DNA from: Clostridia bacterium | GTDB lineage: Bacteria; Bacillota_A; Clostridia; Oscillospirales; Acutalibacteraceae | Direction: 5' to 3' | DNA length: 13,133 nucleotides | NCBI GenBank assembly: GCA_017397065.1 | Contig: JAFQKE010000038.1 | Coordinates: forward strand, 1-13,133 | Shown here: positions 6,890-13,133 of the stretch, piece by piece | How the letters are laid out: each line of letters opens with the position of its first letter | How positions within the stretch are numbered: position 1 is the first letter of the stretch | The notes under the pieces: model-generated | The model's input: the letters and a program-made list of their open reading frames with translations, nothing else | What the model was told of the DNA's origin: nothing | The model's database searches: none | Made by a program: the position numbers and the translations under genes

Positions 6890-8194
6890 TTAACTCTCCA
6901 CGTCAAAATTTTCAAGCAAGGATGCTTTTGTTTCGCCCTTTGAATCGCCGTGTTTTACAAAGAGCATAGTGATGAAAGATAATACCGAGAATAAAACGGC
7001 ATAGGGGAAAAGCACCGAATAACCGAATCCCAAATTATCAATCAAAAAGGCTGAAAGCAGGGGAGTGGTTACCTGTGCCGCCATTGAAAAGGTATAGTAA
7101 AGACCGGTGTATTTACCCACATCTGAGCCGTGGCACATCTCCACCACCATAGGAAAGGAGTTTACGTTTATTGCGGCCCAACCAACACCAACAAGTCCAA
7201 AAATCAAATACATTATGGGTGTTTGGTGTTTTATAAAAATGGCGGAAGCATAGCATACGGTCATAAGGATTATACCTAAAAGAACGGCCTTTTTTCTGCC
7301 AACCGCATTTGATAAAAATCCAAGAGGTACAAAGGCGGCTATGGCGGCAATAGTTGCCACAAGCAAATAACTTGAAGAAGTACCGAGATCGGTTTTCCAG
7401 ATTTCTACGCAGTAACGTGAAAAAGCGGTGGTAACAGCATTGTATGCCATAAACCATAAAAATACTGATGTCAGGATAAGTCCAAGACTTACTTTAACGG
7501 GGGCAGCAAGCTGTTTTCCTTTGGTGGTAGGTATATTTTCGCTATCGTCTTTAATATTTGTTTCGGCTAAGAGCTTATTTTCTTTAACGGTAAACACCAT
7601 AACGAGTGTTGCGATAAGCATAAATGCGGCAATTATTAAAAATACCGGCAAAAATGACTGAGATGAAGAATATATCTTTTCACCATCGGCACCCGTTTCA
7701 CTTTTGAGCATAAACATCATAACTATTGTTGCAAAAATACCGCCGATGTAGCCAACGAGATTTATTATGGCGTTTGCTTTGCTTCTGAGCGGCTTTTCGG
7801 TAACGTCCGGCATATAGGCAACGGCAGGAGTTCTATAAACTGCCATTGCAAAAAGCAGAGCAAAAAGAGTTATTATAAATCCCCAAAAGCTGTTCAGCTC
7901 ATTGAAAATTCCTAAGACTATAAGGAGTGCAACCGATGCCAGAGTTCCAAAAAGAATATAAGGGGTGCGTTTTCCAAGTCTTGAGTGGGTGCGGTCGGAT
8001 ATTGCACCGAAGAGTGGCAGCATAAATATTGCAAGAACATTATCAACTGCCATTACAGCATTGGCGGCGGTGGTAGAAAGATTAAATTTATTTTCTAGCA
8101 AAAAGGGTATTACCTGATCATAAAATTGCCAAAAGCAGAGTATTCCCATAAAGGCAAACCCTATAAGAATCGTTCTTTTATAGTTTAGTTTCAT
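6890..8194 (-). CDS. MFS transporter, GPH/SLC45-like (sugar symporter type)
   Basis: A 434-residue integral membrane protein with about twelve hydrophobic segments in two halves, separated by a polar cytoplasmic loop (about 205-235). The loop after the second segment reads GAISDRTHSRLGKRTPYI (63-80), a motif typical of the glycoside-pentoside-hexuronide and SLC45-like branch of the major facilitator superfamily. Conserved acidic D26 and D51 sit in the first membrane segments, in keeping with cation coupling. The start is supported by AAGGGGG seven bases upstream. The gene is 31 bases after mtaB and two bases before the phosphodiesterase. A sugar or glycoside substrate is a family-level expectation only; the neighbours do not identify it. 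Confidence 0.82.
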   Translation of the reverse strand: MKLNYKRTILIGFAFMGILCFWQFYDQVIPFLLENKFNLSTTAANAVMAVDNVLAIFMLPLFGAISDRTHSRLGKRTPYILFGTLASVALLIVLGIFNELNSFWGFIITLFALLFAMAVYRTPAVAYMPDVTEKPLRSKANAIINLVGYIGGIFATIVMMFMLKSETGADGEKIYSSSQSFLPVFLIIAAFMLIATLVMVFTVKENKLLAETNIKDDSENIPTTKGKQLAAPVKVSLGLILTSVFLWFMAYNAVTTAFSRYCVEIWKTDLGTSSSYLLVATIAAIAAFVPLGFLSNAVGRKKAVLLGIILMTVCYASAIFIKHQTPIMYLIFGLVGVGWAAINVNSFPMVVEMCHGSDVGKYTGLYYTFSMAAQVTTPLLSAFLIDNLGFGYSVLFPYAVLFSVLSFITMLFVKHGDSKGETKASLLENFDVES

Positions 8195-8225
8195 GTTTAT
8201 TCCCCCTTGTTTTGCTATTTTAAAA

Positions 8226-9512
8226 TCAAATTATTTCAGCCAAAACTCCATCTTTTATTATATCCAGAATTTTAACATTTTTGATTTCACCGGGCATAAC
8301 GTTATCATTTACATAAACCGAAATGTAGTCTTCGCTGTATCCATGCGAAAATTCATCCGATTTAGTTTCAAAAAGTACACTGCGAATTTCTCCAACAAGA
8401 GCTTTTAAAAGGCTTTCAGATTCTTTGTCGCATTCCTCTGCCATTTTTGCGGCACGATGATTTTTAACATTTTCAGGCACTCTTTGTTTTGTATCCATAT
8501 TTGCCGCAAAAGTACCTTCTCTGATACTGTATGGGAATATGTGTGCCTTTAAGAATCCAACCTTTTTGGCGAAGGAAAGCGACTGATTAAACTCTTCATC
8601 ACTCTCGCCGATAAAGCCTACCATAATATCGGTAGTAACAGACGCATTCGACCAGAGGGCTTTAATTTTTTTAGTAAGCTCATAATATTCTTTTGCGGTG
8701 TAAAGACGGTTCATACGTTTGAGAGTTGCCTCACAGCCGGACTGTAAAGAAAGATGAAATTGAGGGCAGAATTTTGGGATTTCTTTAAGTGCCGAGAGTA
8801 GAGCATCGTCTGTTAAATCGGGCTCTAATGAGCCTAAACGGATTCTCTTAATGCCGCTTACAGAAGCAACTGTTTTTACAGCGTCGGCGAGGGTGAGATT
8901 TAAATCCTTACCAAAGGAAGAAAGGTTTATACCAACTAAAACAATCTCTTTAAATCCGTTTTTTGCAAGGTTTTCGGCTTCGCACTTGATATCGGCAAGA
9001 CTGCGTGACCGTACCCTGCCACGTGCTTTTGGAATGATGCAGTAGGTACAGCCTCGATCGCAACCGTCTTCAATTTTCATATAGGCTCTTGTTCGTTCAG
9101 AAAAACTTTCAAGTACACCTTTTTCAAAAATCTCACCTTTTTTATGAGGTGAGATTTTTATGATTCTGTTATGGTTTTTAAAAAAGCTAGTTACCGCCTC
9201 GCTGATACTACGCTGGCTAGAGTTGCCTAAAATGATATCAGCAGGAAGAGCCTCGGCATCCGTTGGGAATGCCTGCGGCATACAACCGGTGAGGAGTATT
9301 ACAGCATTTTCATTCTGCCTTTTGTAGCGACGGGTAAGCTGTCTTGTTTTTCGGTCGCTTTCGGCCGTAACGGTGCAGGAGTTTATTACTATTAAATCAG
9401 CAGTTTTGGCATCGTCTGAAAGAGTAAATCCAATGCTTTTTAATTCCTCCAGCATTTTTTCGGTTTCGTATCGGTTAACCTTGCAGCCGAGTGTGTGAAA
9501 AAATACCTTCAT
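8226..9512 (-). CDS. mtaB: tRNA t6A37 methylthiotransferase MtaB
   Basis: A 428-residue radical-SAM enzyme that adds a methylthio group to C2 of t6A at position 37 of ANN-decoding tRNAs, giving ms2t6A. The N-terminal domain carries the second cluster cysteines C10 (LGCKVN), C46 (INSCTVT) and C77 (LTGCMPQ). The radical-SAM motif is CDRGCTYC with C151, C155 and C158. A TRAM-like RNA-binding end occupies about residues 370-428. LGCKVNRYE at the start and the overall length fit MtaB better than MiaB or RimO. The ATG lies one base after the ilvD stop, and I see no good ribosome binding site, so translation probably depends on coupling to ilvD. The coding sequence contains a terminator-like inverted repeat at 9126-9159 (codons for about residues 117-129). 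Confidence 0.93.
   Translation of the reverse strand: MKVFFHTLGCKVNRYETEKMLEELKSIGFTLSDDAKTADLIVINSCTVTAESDRKTRQLTRRYKRQNENAVILLTGCMPQAFPTDAEALPADIILGNSSQRSISEAVTSFFKNHNRIIKISPHKKGEIFEKGVLESFSERTRAYMKIEDGCDRGCTYCIIPKARGRVRSRSLADIKCEAENLAKNGFKEIVLVGINLSSFGKDLNLTLADAVKTVASVSGIKRIRLGSLEPDLTDDALLSALKEIPKFCPQFHLSLQSGCEATLKRMNRLYTAKEYYELTKKIKALWSNASVTTDIMVGFIGESDEEFNQSLSFAKKVGFLKAHIFPYSIREGTFAANMDTKQRVPENVKNHRAAKMAEECDKESESLLKALVGEIRSVLFETKSDEFSHGYSEDYISVYVNDNVMPGEIKNVKILDIIKDGVLAEII
9126..9159. other. Perfect 13-bp inverted repeat with A/T flanks inside mtaB
   Basis: AAAAATCTCACCT (9126-9138) and AGGTGAGATTTTT (9147-9159) are exact reverse complements around an 8-base loop. On either strand the RNA would be an A-run, stem, loop, stem and U-run, the architecture of a bidirectional intrinsic terminator, though the GC-containing core is only about eight base pairs. 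It encodes ordinary residues of MtaB (KISPHKKGEIF) between the N-terminal and radical-SAM domains. Confidence 0.8.
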
Positions 9513-9513
9513 A

Positions 9514-11178
9514 TTATTTCATAATAGCGCCGAAGTTTGCACCGCTAACCTGTTTTGAATAGCGTGAAAGCCAACCGGTTTTGATGTTGGGCTCAGGCAA
9601 AACACGCTCAGCAGCTCTTTTTTCAAGCTCGGCATCGTCTACCAAAAGGGTGATTTTTGCGGCAGGAATATCTATTTCAATACTGTCGCCTTCCATTACA
9701 AGGCCAATTGGGCCGCCGTCTGCGGCTTCGGGGCAAACGTGACCGATAGATGCTCCACGGCTTGCACCTGAGAAACGTCCGTCGGTGATAAGGGCAACCG
9801 TTTTATCAAGCTTCATACCTGCAAGGGCGCTGGTGGGGTTGAGCATCTCTCTCATACCGGGGCCACCTTTAGGGCCTTCGTAGCGGATAACAACAACGTC
9901 ACCATCTACTATTTTACCGCCGTAAATTGCGGCAATGGCCTCATCTTCGCTGTTGAATACCCTTGCTCTGCCTGTGTGGGTAAGCATTTCAGGAGCAACG
10001 GCCGAACGCTTAACAACGCATCCGTCGGGAGCGAGATTGCCCCAAAGAATCTGAAGTCCGCCTGTTTTGCTATAAGGATTAGAAAGGGGACGGATAGAAT
10101 TTTCATCTAAAATTTTTGCTCCATTTGCATTTTCGGCAATGGTTTTGCCCGTAACGGTTAAAGCAGTACCGTCAATGTAGCCGGCCTTTAAAAGCTCGGC
10201 CTGAACGGCAGGAATACCGCCTGCGGCATCTAAATCCTGAATATGGGTGTGGCCTGCAGGGGCTAAGTGGCAAAGATTGGGAACCTTTTCGCTGATTTCG
10301 TTAAAGGTTTTAAGCTCAACAGGGGAGCCTGCTTCGTTTGCAATAGCCAAAAGATGCAAAACGCTGTTGGAGCTGCATCCAAGTGCCATATCGCAGGCAA
10401 TTGCGTTCTGCAAAGATTTTTGGTTTATTATCTGGCGTGCGGTGATACCCTTTTCTACCATATCCATAATGGCTGCACCTGCACGCTTTGCAAGCATAAT
10501 TCTGCGACCGCTTACTGCGGGGATGGTGCCGTTGCCGGGAAGCGCAATACCAATAGCCTCCGAAAGGCAGTTCATACTGTTTGCGGTGTACATACCTGCA
10601 CAGCTACCACAACCGGGGCAAACGCTTTGCTCACAAGCCTCGAGTTCGCAGTCGGTCATCATACCTGCTTTGTTTGCACCAACTGCTTCAAACATTTTAG
10701 AAAGACTTACCTCTTCGCCGCCCCATTTACCTGCAAGCATAGGACCGCCGCTACATACAACGGCGGGTATATCCATTCTTACTGCGGCCATAATCATACC
10801 GGGGACGATTTTGTCGCAGTTGGGAACAAGCACTAAACCATCAAGCTGATGTGCCATTGTCATAGTTTCAACGCTGTCAGCAATAAGCTCACGACTGGCC
10901 AAAGAATATTTCATACCAATGTGACCCATTGCAATACCATCACAAACACCGATTGCAGGAAACTCAACAGGTGTGCCGCCTGCACTACGAATACCTGCCT
11001 TTACTGCCTCGGCGATTTTATCTAAATGTATATGTCCCGGTACAATTTCGCTGTGAGCCGAAACAACACCGATTAAAGGACGCTCCAGTTCTTCTTTAGT
11101 GTAGCCCATAGCGTAAAAAAGGCTTCTGTTGGGGGCACGTTCAGCACCCTTTGTTACATTGTCACTTCTTCTGTTCAT
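9514..11178 (-). CDS. ilvD: Dihydroxy-acid dehydratase IlvD
   Basis: A 554-residue Fe-S enzyme that dehydrates 2,3-dihydroxy acids to 2-keto acids in isoleucine and valine biosynthesis, in the cytoplasm. The start at 11178 ([11 protein letters not shown]) has GAGG seven bases upstream; the longer frame to 11217 uses a TTG with no such site. Probable cluster ligands are C121 ([10 protein letters not shown]) and C193 ([14 protein letters not shown]). The third position of the [2Fe-2S] class, PCN, is here PGHIHL (47-52), as in the oxygen-sensitive E. coli-like class, so a [4Fe-4S] cluster is inferred. GRFSG and the C-terminal substrate-binding segment are present and the length is normal for the family. 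It is the first gene of the run ilvD-mtaB-transporter-phosphodiesterase. No other ilv or leu gene is in the window. Confidence 0.95.
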   Translation of the reverse strand: MNRRSDNVTKGAERAPNRSLFYAMGYTKEELERPLIGVVSAHSEIVPGHIHLDKIAEAVKAGIRSAGGTPVEFPAIGVCDGIAMGHIGMKYSLASRELIADSVETMTMAHQLDGLVLVPNCDKIVPGMIMAAVRMDIPAVVCSGGPMLAGKWGGEEVSLSKMFEAVGANKAGMMTDCELEACEQSVCPGCGSCAGMYTANSMNCLSEAIGIALPGNGTIPAVSGRRIMLAKRAGAAIMDMVEKGITARQIINQKSLQNAIACDMALGCSSNSVLHLLAIANEAGSPVELKTFNEISEKVPNLCHLAPAGHTHIQDLDAAGGIPAVQAELLKAGYIDGTALTVTGKTIAENANGAKILDENSIRPLSNPYSKTGGLQILWGNLAPDGCVVKRSAVAPEMLTHTGRARVFNSEDEAIAAIYGGKIVDGDVVVIRYEGPKGGPGMREMLNPTSALAGMKLDKTVALITDGRFSGASRGASIGHVCPEAADGGPIGLVMEGDSIEIDIPAAKITLLVDDAELEKRAAERVLPEPNIKTGWLSRYSKQVSGANFGAIMK

Positions 11179-11194
11179 AATAAGACCTCTTTTC

Positions 11195-11216
11195 TGCCAA
11201 AATAGAAATTTTGGCA
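11195..11216 (-). promoter_or_regulatory. Hairpin just upstream of the ilvD ribosome binding site
   Basis: TGCCAAAAT (11195-11203) and ATTTTGGCA (11208-11216) are perfect 9-bp arms around a 4-base loop, ending about five bases before the GAGG ribosome binding site of ilvD. It lies in the transcribed leader and could affect mRNA stability or translation, but it lacks a following U-run and the leader is too short for a T-box. Confidence 0.45.
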
Positions 11217-11279
11217 AAGTTTTTTGTGTTTAATTTATATGTAAATTTAAAGTTTAGCTATAAAGTGCTATACACAGAT

Positions 11280-11309
11280 ATTTTAACATAAGAGCATATA
11301 TGCCGTCAA
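11280..11309 (-). promoter_or_regulatory. Promoter of the ilvD operon, with a palindrome in its spacer
   Basis: On the minus strand TTGACG (11309-11304) and TAAAAT (11285-11280) are 18 bases apart, with a TG extended -10. The spacer contains the exact palindrome GCATATATGC (11294-11303), which could be a repressor site or simply chance in AT-rich DNA. Transcription would begin near 11273, leaving a leader of about 95 nt. Confidence 0.65.
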
Positions 11310-11362
11310 GAGTAAAGAGTTTAAAAAGGTAAATATAGCACAAGAAATTAAAAAAATAATAC

Positions 11363-11391
11363 TTGAAAAGGAAATTAAGAAATGATATATT
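11363..11391 (+). promoter_or_regulatory. Promoter of the glycoside-hydrolase-like gene
   Basis: TTGAAA (11363-11368) and TATATT (11386-11391) are 17 bases apart, with a TG extended -10. The transcript would start near 11398, directly before the AGGAG at 11400-11404, giving a leader of only about 17 nt. This supports the ATG at 11415 rather than the in-frame ATG at 11382. Confidence 0.6.
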
Positions 11392-11414
11392 TTCAAATGA
11401 GGAGCGTGATTAAA

Positions 11415-12887
11415 ATGTTTGCAAATGTTTATGGAGATAAAAGGGCTTTAATTGTTTGTGGAAAATATGAGGGTACAGATAAACTTGCTGCCGATTACCT
11501 TTACAGCGAGCTTTCGGCTGAGCTTCCATATGTGCTTACCATTTGTGAGGCAGAAAAGCTAACTGATGATATGTTAAAGTATTACAGTATAGTAGCGGTT
11601 GGTACCGCAGCAAGCAATAGTTTTATCGCTGATTTGTGCAAAAAAGGTTCTCTTCAAGCCCCTACCCATAAAGAGGGCTACCGTATAAAGGTTATGGATA
11701 ATCCCTATAATCCTGAAAGGCAAATTTTTGCTCTTGTTGGTGGTAGCGAAGTTGGGGCATATTATGCTGTAAGTCATTTTGTAAATAAATATCTTCCCGA
11801 GTGCGGCGATGGGGATTTTGATTCTCCGGAGGCTGATATTTCGGGTTCTGATAATTTTTTATTTGCAAAAAAAATCACCGAAATGGATATTTATGAACAG
11901 CCACAGATTGCAGAGCGTGGTATTTGGACTTGGGGTCACGTAATATATAATCACAAGGCGTTTTTAAATAATATGGCACGCCTTCGTATGAATATCATTA
12001 CTGTATGGAATGATTTTGTGCCCATAAATGCAAAGGAGTTTGTAGACTATGCACATTCTCTTGGCATAAAGGTAATATGGGGCTTTTCTATGGGTTGGGG
12101 ATATACCTATGATATCTCTGATGATGCCGTTTTGGATAAAATTATTGATGATGCGGTGGAAAATTACCGCAATAATTATCTGCCCCTTGGCGGTGACGGC
12201 GCCTATTTCCAAACCTTTACCGAAACAAAGGAATCGAGCATAAACGGTGTGAATATAGCTGAAAGAGTTAGCGTGTTTGTTAATAAAATAAATGTTAAGT
12301 TCAAGGAGAATTTTGGCGATATCAGAATACAGTTTGGACTTCACGCAACAAGTGTAAAAAACAGTCTTAATAAAATTGCTGAAATTTCGCCCGATATGGA
12401 AATCGCTTGGGAGGATTGCGGAAGCTTTCCTTACTCCTATAATCCTGATGATATTAAGGATTTTGCTGAAACATTGGCATTTACCGAAAAAATCGTAGGT
12501 CTTAGAGGTGAAAATGAGATTTTTTCTGCTGTTCTTAAGGCACAGTCCACACTCAGTTGGCCCACCTTTGAGCATCAGATGGGTCCATTTAATATGGGTG
12601 TGACTTCAAACCGTTATATAGAGAGTAAATATAGTAAAAAGAAAAAGTTTTGGCGTCAAAAAAATGCTCGTTGGATTAAAAACGGTGAAAAGGCCAGAGA
12701 AATCATTGAGGTTATACGCAAAAGAACCAATGGTAGCGCTTCCTTGGAATTTTTAATTGAGGCCGGTGTATTTGAGTATAAAATAAGCCTTGCTTCTGCA
12801 ATTTCAGCACAGCTGATGTGGAACAGTAACCGAGAATATACTCAAATTATTTATGAAGCCGGACTAATGTCAGATGTAGAGTTTTAG
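11415..12887 (+). CDS. Cytoplasmic TIM-barrel glycoside-hydrolase-like protein
   Basis: A 490-residue protein with no signal peptide or membrane segment. The start at 11415 has AGGAG ten bases upstream. Residues 1 to about 140 look like the alpha/beta domain that precedes the barrel in GH20 and GH67-type enzymes (ending GGSEVGAYYAVSHFVNKYL). The barrel begins near RGIWTWG (168-174), followed by alternating strands and helices (MNIITVWND, LGIKVIWGFSMGWG). Possible active-site acids are D261 or E270 (GGDGAYFQTFTE) and E333-D334 (WEDCGSFPY), but I cannot assign a catalytic pair. The family is suggested by fold-like features only; substrate and even activity are open. It is divergent from ilvD with its own promoter and stands alone, without visible sugar-use partners. 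A bacteria-specific alpha-glucuronidase- or hexosaminidase-related family is the best guess. Confidence 0.55.
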   Translation: MFANVYGDKRALIVCGKYEGTDKLAADYLYSELSAELPYVLTICEAEKLTDDMLKYYSIVAVGTAASNSFIADLCKKGSLQAPTHKEGYRIKVMDNPYNPERQIFALVGGSEVGAYYAVSHFVNKYLPECGDGDFDSPEADISGSDNFLFAKKITEMDIYEQPQIAERGIWTWGHVIYNHKAFLNNMARLRMNIITVWNDFVPINAKEFVDYAHSLGIKVIWGFSMGWGYTYDISDDAVLDKIIDDAVENYRNNYLPLGGDGAYFQTFTETKESSINGVNIAERVSVFVNKINVKFKENFGDIRIQFGLHATSVKNSLNKIAEISPDMEIAWEDCGSFPYSYNPDDIKDFAETLAFTEKIVGLRGENEIFSAVLKAQSTLSWPTFEHQMGPFNMGVTSNRYIESKYSKKKKFWRQKNARWIKNGEKAREIIEVIRKRTNGSASLEFLIEAGVFEYKISLASAISAQLMWNSNREYTQIIYEAGLMSDVEF

Positions 12888-12919
12888 TAGATTTAAAACG
12901 ATAGTTAATATATATTTTT

Positions 12920-12962
12920 AAAAAACCGACAGTTTATGCCTTTGAGCACAAACTGTCGGTTT
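12920..12962. terminator. Bidirectional terminator-like stem after the glycoside-hydrolase-like gene
   Basis: AAACCGACAGTTT (12923-12935) pairs perfectly over 13 bp with 12950-12962. On the plus strand the T-run is short (TTTAATTATTT); on the minus strand the stem is followed by six T (A at 12920-12925), a better terminator. This fits convergent transcription, with a minus-strand gene ending to the right. Confidence 0.75.
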
Positions 12963-13133
12963 AATTATTTAATATTTAGTATAGCCAAAGCGCTTAAACT
13001 TGAACCAGGTTTTGAAACACATATTTTTTGCTCTACTTTGTTTAAATACTCGTAAATCCGTTAGGATTTACTGCGTTTTAGCCTTGTATAACAAAAAATA
13101 ATGCTATTTACAAAACTCTTCGACCTTAAATGT
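12963..13133. other. Right-edge intergenic stretch, possible end of a minus-strand gene
   Basis: No gene can be supported. An 8-bp hairpin, GTAAATCC-GTTA-GGATTTAC, lies at 13052-13071. On the minus strand, a frame entering from the window edge ends at a TAG at 13106-13104 after TFKVEEFCK, which could be the last residues of a gene outside the window. A 17-codon minus frame (13022-12969) also exists but has no clear ribosome binding site. Confidence 0.3.

Noticed and set aside
10247..10849. Two forward frames of about 190-200 codons antisense to ilvD
   Set aside because: They lie fully within the well-supported ilvD coding region and show no known motifs or ribosome binding site; typical shadow frames.
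11179..11217. Thirteen-residue N-terminal extension of IlvD from a TTG codon
   Set aside because: No ribosome binding site; it overlaps the leader hairpin, and the family N-terminus matches the ATG at 11178.
11179..11273. T-box or other riboswitch before ilvD
   Set aside because: The predicted leader is only about 95 nt, with no T-box consensus and no terminator/antiterminator pair.
11964..12575. A 203-codon reverse frame opposite the glycoside-hydrolase-like gene
   Set aside because: It is antisense to a gene with promoter, ribosome binding site and terminator, and it has no recognisable domain.

Overview
The window looks like a chromosomal segment from a low-GC Gram-positive anaerobe, probably a gut-type clostridium (Clostridia, Oscillospiraceae-like). 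This is inferred from AT-rich intergenic DNA, strong purine-rich ribosome binding sites, TGn-extended -10 promoters, a secreted protein built from clostridial surface modules (transglutaminase-like, InlB B-repeat, Fn3-like) and small GC-rich palindromes in an AT-rich spacer. No genus can be named from the sequence alone. No phage, insertion sequence, CRISPR array, tRNA or rRNA is visible.

Layout. Bases 1-523 hold no convincing gene but carry a cluster of related palindromic elements. A forward gene (609-3560) encodes a large secreted transglutaminase-like protein and ends at a rho-independent terminator. It converges on a reverse gene (3756-5804) for an EF-G-like translational GTPase, which has its own strong promoter, a ~130-nt leader and its own terminator. 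Upstream of that, on the same strand, lies a compact four-gene run in the order ilvD (11178-9514), mtaB (9512-8226), an MFS/GPH-type transporter (8194-6890) and a membrane-anchored glycerophosphodiester phosphodiesterase (6887-6060). Gaps are 1, 31 and 2 bases, with one good promoter before ilvD, so it is probably a single operon. Divergent from ilvD is a forward gene (11415-12887) for a cytoplasmic TIM-barrel glycoside-hydrolase-like protein with its own promoter, closed by a terminator-like stem that would also serve transcription arriving from the right.

How the genes relate. The operon joins branched-chain amino-acid synthesis (IlvD), tRNA methylthiolation at position 37 (MtaB), sugar-type transport and phosphodiester breakdown. 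These are not one pathway; two are Fe-S enzymes, but common control rather than common chemistry is the safest reading. The secreted protein and the glycoside-hydrolase-like protein are probably the accessory, niche-related genes. I do not see a clear novel defence or mobile system. The most unusual signals are structural: a terminator-like perfect 13-bp inverted repeat inside the mtaB coding sequence, a perfect 16-bp inverted repeat that includes the EF-G-like gene's ribosome binding site, and the palindrome family at 134-382 in which stem changes are compensated.
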